Shown here one piece after another: positions 1 to 7,174 of a stretch of DNA of 35,977 nt. The notes under the pieces are model-generated. The model was not told where the DNA came from and did not search any database. It saw nothing but the letters and a program-made list of their open reading frames with translations. Position 1 is the stretch's first letter. Each line of letters starts with the position of its first letter. Source of the DNA: Saprospiraceae bacterium (GTDB lineage: Bacteria; Bacteroidota; Bacteroidia; Chitinophagales; Saprospiraceae); assembly GCA_020628725.1 (NCBI GenBank), contig JAHDEO010000004.1, forward strand, positions 1-35,977, read 5' to 3'. The position numbers and the translations under genes were made by a program.

Positions 1-40
1 ATATTGTTTTTGTTGATAAAAATTCAAAACTAACGCGGTG

Positions 41-55
41 CAGGCTGGAAGCCTG
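41..55. repeat. REP-like mini-palindrome at the amidase 3' end
   Basis: Perfect 6-bp stem CAGGCT/AGCCTG around a GGA loop. The core GGCTGGAAGCC recurs in complementary form (GCTTCCAGC) near 31220. The palindrome ends three bases before the amidase stop codon (complement of 58-60), so it could act as a 3' end structure for that gene. It belongs to a set of short palindromes scattered through the intergenic spaces of this window. Confidence 0.55.
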
Positions 56-57
56 TG

Positions 58-1686
58 TTACTTTAAAAATTTTGGTGCTTGGCGGTGTTTCGTCGCTTGC
101 TCATACGCATACGCAATTTCCAATAAATCTCCTTCACTCCACGCTCTGCCAAATATCGAAATATTCACAGGAAGTCCACCAATAAAACCCATTGGCACAC
201 TGATATTCGGATAACCGGAACGCGCCGCAGGTGTTGAGCTACTTCCAATATAATTGTCGCCAACCACTAAATCTGTCTTCCACGCGGGTGCGCCTGTAGG
301 GGCAACAATCGCATCCAAACCATTATCATTCATTACTTTGTCAATGCCATTTTCACGATAGGCAGCGAGCATTTTTTTGAGCGATGTTTTGTATTCGGGC
401 GAATTAAGGTCGCCGAGTGCTTGTGATTTTTCTAAGAGGTCTTGGTCAAAATATTTTAATTCGACGTCATCTTTTTTGTTAAATTCAATTAATTCCTCCA
501 ACGATTTTACAGGCGCATTTGTTCCCAATGAATCAAAATATTTATTCAAACCATCTTTAAATTCATATAGTAAAACGTCGAAAGATTCCTTCCCGACATT
601 TTCTGTTGTAATTTTGTCAATTTCAATCACTTCCGCGCCTTGTAATTCCATTATTTTCACAGCATTTCTCACCATTTCATCCACCTTAAAATGAAAGCCC
701 ATACACCCCGTCCACAAGCCGATTTTCTTGCCCTTCAAACCGTCTTTTTTCAAAAATTGCGTGTAATCGGTCAGGGAGTTTCCTGCACTTTTATCCGTAG
801 CAGGGTCACGCTCGTCTATACCTGTAAGTGCGCCCAAACACAAGGCAGCATCACGCACAGTACGCGCCATCGGACCAGCCGTATCTTGTGTCACCGAAAT
901 CGGAATAATACCCGACCTCCCGACCAAACCCACTGTTGGTTTGATACCTACGATACCATTATTATTTGACGGGCAGACGATAGAGCCGTTAGTTTCAGTT
1001 CCGATAGCGAGCATACACAAATTGGCAGAAACCGCTACGCCTGACCCTGCACTCGATCCGCAGGGATTGCGGTCAAGCTTGTATGGATTTTTGGTCTGCC
1101 CCCCTACCCCACTCCAACCGCTTGATGAGATATTCGCACGAAAATTTGCCCATTCACTAAGATTGGCTTTGGCGAGAATAATGGCTCCCGCTTCGCGCAA
1201 TTTTGCTGCTACTTGGCTGTCTTGCAAAGGTTTAGACCCCGACAATGCGCGTGAACCCGCAGTGGTATTCATGCGGTCTTTGGTATCAATATTATCTTTC
1301 AGAATGACGGGAACGCCATGCAATGCACCACGCGATTTACCGTCTTTTAGTTCTTTTTCCAACTCCTTCGCAATCTCCAAAGCATCAGGATTGACCTGAA
1401 TAATGGAATTGAGCGCAGGACCGTTTTGGTCGATGTCTTCAATTCTGTTGAGATACATTTGTACAATTTCACTAACCGTAAAATTGCCGTTTTGAAAGCC
1501 TTTTTGGAGTTGGGCAATCGTCATTTCTTCTAATTTGTATATTGTATTGCCGGAAGTTCCCGAAGATAAATCAAGCATAGTCAGGTCGGTAGGTTTCGGG
1601 TTGGTGGATTGGCAAGCGAGAGCGTCCAATAGCCCAAAGCCAATGAGCAACTTGCCGGAATGGTGTATGAAAGTGCGCCTTTTCAT
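58..1686 (-). CDS. Amidase-signature family hydrolase, exported lipoprotein
   Basis: A 542-residue amidase-signature enzyme, a family that hydrolyses amide bonds with a Ser-cisSer-Lys triad. The triad is visible: Lys130 in GVPVILKDN, Ser211 in NPCGSSAGSG and Ser235 in TETNGSI; the 24-residue spacing between the serines is as in fatty acid amide hydrolase. The N-terminus has twin arginines (MKRRTF), a hydrophobic stretch and a lipobox LAC with Cys25, so it is probably exported, possibly by Tat, and lipidated. It therefore is unlikely to be the cytoplasmic GatA subunit, and no gatB or gatC lies nearby. The substrate cannot be told; such stand-alone amidases are often annotated as peptide or acylamide amidases. 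It is divergent from the BatA-like gene with a 272-bp spacer. Confidence 0.9.
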   Translation of the reverse strand: MKRRTFIHHSGKLLIGFGLLDALACQSTNPKPTDLTMLDLSSGTSGNTIYKLEEMTIAQLQKGFQNGNFTVSEIVQMYLNRIEDIDQNGPALNSIIQVNPDALEIAKELEKELKDGKSRGALHGVPVILKDNIDTKDRMNTTAGSRALSGSKPLQDSQVAAKLREAGAIILAKANLSEWANFRANISSSGWSGVGGQTKNPYKLDRNPCGSSAGSGVAVSANLCMLAIGTETNGSIVCPSNNNGIVGIKPTVGLVGRSGIIPISVTQDTAGPMARTVRDAALCLGALTGIDERDPATDKSAGNSLTDYTQFLKKDGLKGKKIGLWTGCMGFHFKVDEMVRNAVKIMELQGAEVIEIDKITTENVGKESFDVLLYEFKDGLNKYFDSLGTNAPVKSLEELIEFNKKDDVELKYFDQDLLEKSQALGDLNSPEYKTSLKKMLAAYRENGIDKVMNDNGLDAIVAPTGAPAWKTDLVVGDNYIGSSSTPAARSGYPNISVPMGFIGGLPVNISIFGRAWSEGDLLEIAYAYEQATKHRQAPKFLK

Positions 1687-1851
1687 ATTGTACTTTTTGT
1701 GAAGTTAAGCATCTTTTGGGAGTTTGGCAAATGATTCGTAGTGAGTCACGGGGCGTCAATAACGAGTTTTCCGATTTAAAGAGCATTTTGTTAAAAACTT
1801 TAACACCTTAAAACATTCCCCAAACCCTATCTGCTAAGTCCTAAAAAAAGT

Positions 1852-1859
1852 TAATTTTG
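1852..1859 (+). promoter_or_regulatory. Candidate -7 box for the BatA-like gene
   Basis: TAATTTTG matches the Bacteroidota -7 consensus TAnnTTTG exactly and lies about 100 bp upstream of the ATG at 1959. I see no convincing TTTG -33 box at the expected spacing, so this is a motif match only. Confidence 0.35.
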
Positions 1860-1883
1860 CAGGTCGAAAACGGTTGAAGCTGA

Positions 1884-1947
1884 ACGATAGACGATAGATG
1901 GTGATACAAATTCGCCGCCTGCCGTCTGCCGTCCACCGTCCACCGTC
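1884..1947. repeat. Short heptamer tandem repeats upstream of the BatA-like gene
   Basis: Two tiny 7-bp-period arrays. ACGATAG occurs twice in tandem at 1884-1897. CCGCCTG, CCGTCTG, CCGTCCA, CCGTCCA and a partial CCGTC follow each other at 1915-1947. The second array ends 11 bp before the ATG, inside the presumed 5' untranslated region. A comparable heptamer pair (AGTCCAT) follows the metalloprotease gene near 12916, so this is a dispersed repeat type in this genome. Confidence 0.6.
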
Positions 1948-1958
1948 AAAAAAATAGC

Positions 1959-3998
1959 ATGAGTTTTTTATATCCGTCATTTTTGTGGGCATTATTGGCG
2001 ATAGCCATTCCGATAATTATTCACCTGTTTTACTTTCGTCGCTTCAAGAAGGTCTATTTTACCAATGTAAAATTCCTGAAAGAAGTGAAAGAGGAGACGA
2101 GTTCGCGCAATCGGCTCAAGCACCTGTTGATACTCTTGAGTCGTATCGGGGCTATCGTAGGATTGGTCTTGGCATTCGCGCAACCCTTTATTCCGAATAA
2201 AGATGTGGAGGTGAAAAAGGGGAAAAAAGCGGTGAGTTTGTTTGTAGATAATTCATTTAGTATGAGTTCCTTGAGTCAGGATGTGCCGTTATTGGAGAAG
2301 GCGAAGCAACGGGCGCGGGAAATCGTAGCGGCGTATTCCGTAGAGGATGAATTTCAAATCATTACGAATGATTTTGAGGGGCGTCATCAGCGATTGGTGG
2401 GGAAAGACGATGCGATGTCCTACATTGATGAAATCGAAATTACGCCCGCCGTCAAAGAAATTTCCAAGACGATGACCCGCCAAAAACAAGCCCTCAACAC
2501 AGGTAAAGCAGACAACAAAACGCTCTATATTATTTCTGATTTCCAAAAAAATATTACGGATATTGACGAAAAAATGTTAGCAGATACGACGGTAGAGGTC
2601 AATCTCGTGCCGTTACAATCCGTCCAAAGACGCAATATTGCGATTGATTCTTGTTGGTTTGAAGCTCCGGTGCAAATGTTGAATCAGACCAATTCGCTCA
2701 TCGTGAAGGTGAGTAATTTGAGTGACGAAGCGGTGGAAGATGTACGCCTCACTCTTAATCTCGACAATCAGGTGAAGCCCCTTGGCGGTATGGATATCAA
2801 GGCACGCGAATCGGCTTATGATACAGTAAATGTAACGATTCTGCGGACGGGTTGGCATGAGGCAACACTGGAAATCACGGATTTTCCCGTTCAATTTGAC
2901 GATAAATATTACTTCACATTTAACGTGGCGGAACAGGTCAATATCTTGGTCATCAACCGCAGTCGGACGAATAAATATTTAGATGCTGTTTTCCGAAAAA
3001 ATAATTATTTTAAAACGGATAATGTCACTGCAGGAAAAATTGATTATTCAAAACTCAAAGACTATCAGTTGATTGTGGTGAATGAATTGCGGAATGTTTC
3101 ATCGGGCTTGAGCTCAGAACTGCATCAATATGCGAAAAATGGTGGTCACGTCCTTGTCTTCCCCAATGCGGATGCCAAGCGCGACGATTACCGTAATTTG
3201 CTCCGTGCTTTCCGTGCCAACGAACTTGAATCTTTCCAAAAACAAGACCGCACTGTTTCCCGCATCAATCGTGAGGAATTTACCTTTAAAGATGTCTTTG
3301 AAAATACGCGCCGCAACATCAAATTGCCCGATACACGCGGCAATTTCAGCCTTACGCGCTACGGCGGTAGCCGTGAGGAAGTGATTATGCGTTACCGCGA
3401 CGGCAGTACGTTTTTAGGGAAATATCGCGCCGAAAAAGGTGCGCTCTTCTTGTGTTCTGCGCCATTGGATGTGAAGCATAGCGACTTGGCGCGTAGCGGT
3501 GAAATCTTCGTGCCGATGCTCTACAAAATGGCATTGGCATCGGGTCAGGATTGGCAGATTGCCTATACGATTGGTGATGATAATTTGCTGGAAACAGATA
3601 ATCGAATTACAGGTAATGAATTGGTTTACAAGCTAAAAGGCAGCGCAGAGGAATTTATTCCGGAACAAAAAAATATCGGTCCGAAAGTCATTTTGGGTAT
3701 TAATAATCAAATCAAAGAAGCGGATTTTTATGAGTTGTTTTTAGAAAAAGAAAAGCCACTTTCGGTTTATGCCTTCAATTATGACCGCAAAGAATCCGAA
3801 CTCGAATATCGCTCCGAACCCGAACTCGAAGCCCTCGCAGGCGAACAGGCAAGCGTAATACTTTCAAGCAAGCAGACGAATTTTACGGAACTTATCGGTG
3901 AGCGTAGTCGCGGCGTGATTTTGTGGAAATGGTTTTTGATAATGGCTTTGGCGTTTTTGTTGATTGAGACGCTTTTGGTGCGCTTGTGGCGGAATTAA
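1959..3998 (+). CDS. BatA-domain / vWA-like double-transmembrane protein
   Basis: A 679-residue membrane protein. Its N-terminus is the BatA-type double-helix region: helix 1 at about residues 6-26 (SFLWALLAIAIPIIIHLF) and helix 2 at about 54-78 with the family-typical LKHLLILLSR lead-in. A von Willebrand A-like domain follows, and its MIDAS start is intact (D97-N-S99-F-S101). The large remainder is extracytoplasmic, and a third helix closes the protein (WKWFLIMALAFLLIETLLV). Bat/BatA proteins are linked to aerotolerance operons with MoxR ATPases, but none of those partners is here, so the gene stands alone as in many Bacteroidota. The exact role is unknown. The start is supported by the hydrophobic N-terminus right at the Met. 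The AT-rich three-gene cassette starts 31 bp downstream. Confidence 0.85.
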   Translation: MSFLYPSFLWALLAIAIPIIIHLFYFRRFKKVYFTNVKFLKEVKEETSSRNRLKHLLILLSRIGAIVGLVLAFAQPFIPNKDVEVKKGKKAVSLFVDNSFSMSSLSQDVPLLEKAKQRAREIVAAYSVEDEFQIITNDFEGRHQRLVGKDDAMSYIDEIEITPAVKEISKTMTRQKQALNTGKADNKTLYIISDFQKNITDIDEKMLADTTVEVNLVPLQSVQRRNIAIDSCWFEAPVQMLNQTNSLIVKVSNLSDEAVEDVRLTLNLDNQVKPLGGMDIKARESAYDTVNVTILRTGWHEATLEITDFPVQFDDKYYFTFNVAEQVNILVINRSRTNKYLDAVFRKNNYFKTDNVTAGKIDYSKLKDYQLIVVNELRNVSSGLSSELHQYAKNGGHVLVFPNADAKRDDYRNLLRAFRANELESFQKQDRTVSRINREEFTFKDVFENTRRNIKLPDTRGNFSLTRYGGSREEVIMRYRDGSTFLGKYRAEKGALFLCSAPLDVKHSDLARSGEIFVPMLYKMALASGQDWQIAYTIGDDNLLETDNRITGNELVYKLKGSAEEFIPEQKNIGPKVILGINNQIKEADFYELFLEKEKPLSVYAFNYDRKESELEYRSEPELEALAGEQASVILSSKQTNFTELIGERSRGVILWKWFLIMALAFLLIETLLVRLWRN

Positions 3999-4029
3999 AC
4001 ATTTTACTCAAACATAAAACACGAAAAAA

Positions 4030-4860
4030 ATGTCAGGAAAAAAGAAAGTGAGTGAAAAAAAGATTTTAAAGGAGGTTCTGAAAAGAGGTAGTGTTTCTGA
4101 GAAATTATTAGTTGAGTTGGGAATTGATACTAATCAACTACCATTAGATTACAAAAACTTGATAATTGATAGGCACTGGCTTTGGGGAGTTCGTGCTAAA
4201 GTCAAAAATAAAGATGCTGATTTAAGCGGTAATCCCATTAAATCAAACGAAAAATTAATCAAAAGAGCAATAAAAAATTGGCACTCAAATGAGAAGGACA
4301 TCCTTTTCACAGAAATGTTAGATTTAGGTATATATACACCTGAAACTCGACTTAAAATTGGAGAAAATATCCTACTTATTAGTGATGAGGATGATAGATT
4401 CTCAATAAGAAGATTCGATAAAAAGAAAGATCTTGAAGGAAAATGGGAAAACCATGTCGTTGATTTAAAAAAAGTAATGAATTCACTAAGAAGTTATGAA
4501 TATAATGCTACAAGACAAAAAATGAAAGAAGTTACCTTGAACAACGATTTGGTAATATTTCTGAAAAATTACTTCACAAAGGTAGAGAAGCCCACAAAAG
4601 GAATTCAAATTGATGTGATTATAGGCGAAGGAGAGAATCGTGTGTTGATTGAGTTGAAATTAGCAAGAGAATTAAGGCAAAAAGCTAAAAGTAGGCAGGC
4701 TCGAAGTCAGATAGAAGATTATAGAAAAGAATTTAAAGCAGAAGATATAATATTGCTGATTGCAGGAAATAAAGAGGATAAAAAGCATCCTTACGTGATT
4801 GAGTTAATTGAAAAAGCCAAAGAATTAAGCATAAAAGATTTATTTTTGATTGCTCAATGA
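4030..4860 (+). CDS. PD-(D/E)XK nuclease-like protein, defence-cassette gene 1
   Basis: A 276-residue protein I do not recognise over its full length. The C-terminal third fits a PD-(D/E)XK nuclease core: Asp195 in QIDVII, then Glu208-Leu-Lys210 in VLIELKLA on the next strand, then a helix rich in Lys/Arg/Gln with QIEDY at 227-231, as in restriction-type and DUF-class nucleases. The first 190 residues are charged (Lys-rich, RHWLWGVRAK near 48-57) and may bind nucleic acid or a partner. Base composition is low: 16 of 60 bases are G or C at 4441-4500 against 31 of 60 at 3301-3360 in the gene before. The ATPase gene follows after 41 bp on the same strand. Function as a nuclease is inferred from the motif only. 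Confidence 0.7.
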   Translation: MSGKKKVSEKKILKEVLKRGSVSEKLLVELGIDTNQLPLDYKNLIIDRHWLWGVRAKVKNKDADLSGNPIKSNEKLIKRAIKNWHSNEKDILFTEMLDLGIYTPETRLKIGENILLISDEDDRFSIRRFDKKKDLEGKWENHVVDLKKVMNSLRSYEYNATRQKMKEVTLNNDLVIFLKNYFTKVEKPTKGIQIDVIIGEGENRVLIELKLARELRQKAKSRQARSQIEDYRKEFKAEDIILLIAGNKEDKKHPYVIELIEKAKELSIKDLFLIAQ

Positions 4861-4901
4861 TAAAAAATGAGATTTTATCCGATTTTTTGTAATTTTATTG
4901 A

Positions 4902-5777
4902 ATGGTCAAGGAAAAAACAGTCGTGACACCTCATCATATCGCCTCGATTCATATTGAAGGGATGTGGGGGAAGTATAATGTTGACTGGGAACCTGACCCA
5001 AAAGTAAATATACTTGGAGGCATTAATGGGAGCGGTAAGACGACTATCTTGAATATTTTGGGAGAGTTGATACAAGGTAAAATTAATCGCCAAAAAGATA
5101 CATTTCGTGAGGCTCAAATTCGCTTTAATAATTTTGAACTTGACTATCCACATCATTTTAAAGGCAATCAATCTCAATATCTAATTCCTAACTTTACTCA
5201 AATTAGTACTTTTGATATACCCATAAAAGATAGGAGAAAAATCAGTAAGTATAATACACAACTTGATGTAGAATTAAAAGAATTAATTGATGGTAATTCC
5301 TTAGATTTCAATTTTGTCAAGTTATATTCTAAAGTGCAATCGAAAACGATTGAATTATATAAAGCAAATAAAAGACAAGAAGCTGAACAAGAGGAGCTCA
5401 GTATAAATCATTTCTTTAGCATTATTGATAGTTTTTTCCAAAAAACCAATAAGCACATTCAGTTTACAGAGGATAAAAATATTATTTTTCAAAATGGAAT
5501 TAATGCACTAAAAATCAATCAATTATCATCCGGCGAAAAGCAATTGCTTATCATTTTGTTTCAAGTGTTTTTGCAGGAACGTAAGCCCCATATTTTATTA
5601 CTGGATGAACCCGAAATTTCATTGCATCTAAATTGGCAATTCAAACTGATAGAAACGATACAAACCATAAATCCAAATTGTCAACTCATCATAGCGACTC
5701 ATTCGCCGGCTATTTTCGGGGAAGGTTGGGGCGATAAGGTGGTTGATATTGAGACTAAAAAACATTCTTATGGTTGA
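4902..5777 (+). CDS. ABC/OLD-type AAA ATPase, defence-cassette gene 2 (AriA-like)
   Basis: A 291-residue SMC/ABC-fold ATPase. Walker A is GINGSGKT (residues 40-47, Lys46), the ABC signature is LSSGEKQ (208-214), Walker B is ILLLDEPE (231-238, Asp235/Glu236), and the H-loop is IATHSP with His267. The insertion between Walker A and the signature is only about 160 residues, so there is no long coiled coil. This compact form resembles AAA_15/AAA_21 ATPases paired with TOPRIM or DUF4435 effectors in phage defence (PARIS AriA, OLD, Gabija). The stop codon overlaps the start of the DUF4435 gene, which implies translational coupling. Very AT-rich (13 of 60 bases G or C at 5461-5520). The nuclease-like gene ends 41 bp upstream. 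Confidence 0.88.
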   Translation: MVKEKTVVTPHHIASIHIEGMWGKYNVDWEPDPKVNILGGINGSGKTTILNILGELIQGKINRQKDTFREAQIRFNNFELDYPHHFKGNQSQYLIPNFTQISTFDIPIKDRRKISKYNTQLDVELKELIDGNSLDFNFVKLYSKVQSKTIELYKANKRQEAEQEELSINHFFSIIDSFFQKTNKHIQFTEDKNIIFQNGINALKINQLSSGEKQLLIILFQVFLQERKPHILLLDEPEISLHLNWQFKLIETIQTINPNCQLIIATHSPAIFGEGWGDKVVDIETKKHSYG

Positions 5778-6717
5778 CTTCAACGTTAGAGCCAATTTTT
5801 ATAAATACGCCACACAACAGCCTGGAACCGACTTTGATTTGGTTTGTATAGTAGAAGATGAGGAAGATGAATCTTTCTGGCAGGATGTTTTCCTGAAAAA
5901 TAGTTTCACACGAAATCCTAAGTTTATTCCTTATACAAGGGACTTTCGACCGGACGGCACAACCAACGATCGAAGAGGCAAAGATACTGTCCTGCGATAC
6001 CTACCCTACACCGACAACCGCCTCGCCCTCTGCATCGACAGCGATTACGATTTATTGACGAAAACGAATAACCCAAGCATTCAAGACCACGTTTTCCAAA
6101 CCTACACACATTCAATCGAAAACTACAAATCATACGCGCCTTCCTTGATGAACTTGTGCTTAGAAGCCACACATTCTACTGATAATCAATTATTTGATAT
6201 TGAAAAATTCTTGTCTGATTACTCTGAAATCATTTATCCTTTATTTGTCGTTTTCATTATTTCTGAATCAAACGCTAATAGTGGTGTAAACCGATTTTTA
6301 ACAGGTCAAAAATTCGCAGAAACAGCGGTTTTAAAAGGTGATTTTGACGTGAAAAATAATGGCAAAGCAGAGTTGGAAGATTTGAAGGATAGAATAAAAA
6401 ATCGACTGGATACATTGCTTACAAGCTACACATCTGCAGAATTTCAAGCTACCGAACAACGTATCAAAACCTTCGGAATTACTCCACAAAATACATATCT
6501 CTTTTTCAGAGGACATAGTTTATATGATGCTGTGACTATGCCAATTGTTCGGTCAGTCTCGAAGTCGCTTAAAAATAATGAAATAAAGAAACGCAGACCC
6601 AACGTTCAACTCTACATTGATTCCTGTAAAGACATTGCCCAGCTATTGAAAGAAAACAAAAACTACCATTCCTGTTTTTTGATGAATAAAATACAGGCAG
6701 ATGTCGCCGCATTTTAA
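5770..6717 (+). CDS. DUF4435 (TOPRIM-like) protein, defence-cassette gene 3 (AriB-like)
   Basis: A 315-residue DUF4435-type protein. I chose the ATG at 5770 because it overlaps the ATPase stop by 8 bp (ATGGTTGA), a typical coupled start; an in-frame ATG at 5743 would add nine residues. The TOPRIM-like acidic residues are visible: Glu29 in CIVEDEEDESFW and the D90-S-D92 pair in LALCIDSDYD, followed by the family-typical HSIENYK stretch. In PARIS the DUF4435 subunit AriB is the effector released by the ATPase sensor; here that role is inferred from the pairing. Composition is uneven: 33 of 60 bases are G or C at 6001-6060 in an otherwise AT-rich gene. A 379-bp AT-rich spacer follows, so the cassette probably ends here. 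Confidence 0.85.
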   Translation: MVDFNVRANFYKYATQQPGTDFDLVCIVEDEEDESFWQDVFLKNSFTRNPKFIPYTRDFRPDGTTNDRRGKDTVLRYLPYTDNRLALCIDSDYDLLTKTNNPSIQDHVFQTYTHSIENYKSYAPSLMNLCLEATHSTDNQLFDIEKFLSDYSEIIYPLFVVFIISESNANSGVNRFLTGQKFAETAVLKGDFDVKNNGKAELEDLKDRIKNRLDTLLTSYTSAEFQATEQRIKTFGITPQNTYLFFRGHSLYDAVTMPIVRSVSKSLKNNEIKKRRPNVQLYIDSCKDIAQLLKENKNYHSCFLMNKIQADVAAF

Positions 6718-7174
6718 TATTCTGAACTTACCTATTTCAAAAATCCTCTCCATTTCCCCTATCACATTTCACACCATTCAAAAAGTGACATAGTAAATTA
6801 CTTTAATTTATTTAAAAATAAATTTAAATATAATTTCATTTAAAAACATGATAAATATTTTTAATTTAAAATAAATTAAACACTCAAAAAATAATAAATT
6901 AAAAATAGTTTAGTGCTTAAATCACCTCCAAAAGCCTCAACACACTACACATAAAAATCATTTTTAATTCATAATCACCATTTTACCATGTCATTAAACG
7001 TGTGCTTTATTGACATGTAAAAACTTCCTTTCTAAGTACGTTTGCCGAGCAAACTCTCCTATGTGAACCACAAAAACCAACGCAACCAACCACTGTGTGA
7101 ATATTCATTCACTAATAAATCACATCCGAAAAATAATAGAACATAATTGCTCATTATCAAACACATTTAATATC
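6718..7174 (+). other. AT-rich spacer and leader of the metalloprotease gene
   Basis: A 457-bp stretch without a credible gene. From about 6790 to 6910 it is almost pure A/T (runs of TTTAAAT and AAATTTAA type), which may mark the right boundary of the AT-rich cassette. A GTG at 7097 opens the protease frame early, but the added 26 residues look like translated leader. I see no terminator hairpin directly after the DUF4435 gene. Confidence 0.5.
7010..7044 (+). promoter_or_regulatory. Candidate promoter of the secreted metalloprotease
   Basis: The -7 box TACGTTTG (7037-7044) matches TAnnTTTG exactly. A TTGAC at 7010-7014 could serve as the upstream box, though the 24-bp gap to the TA is a little longer than the usual 19-21 bp. 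It would give a leader of roughly 125 nucleotides before the ATG at 7175. Confidence 0.45.

Noticed and set aside
377-1399. Plus-strand frames opposite the amidase
   Set aside because: They lie fully inside the amidase gene, whose catalytic triad is intact, and show no domain of their own.
58-1686. Amidase as GatA of the tRNA amidotransferase
   Set aside because: It has an export leader and lipobox, and no gatB or gatC is near.
4902-6717. Calling the ATPase and DUF4435 genes ariA and ariB outright
   Set aside because: The domain pairing fits PARIS, but the ATPase is short and a third gene is attached; identity cannot be proven without a search, so no symbols were given.
7097-7174. GTG at 7097 as start of the metalloprotease
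   Set aside because: It would put 26 polar residues ahead of a good signal peptide; ATG at 7175 starts exactly at that peptide.
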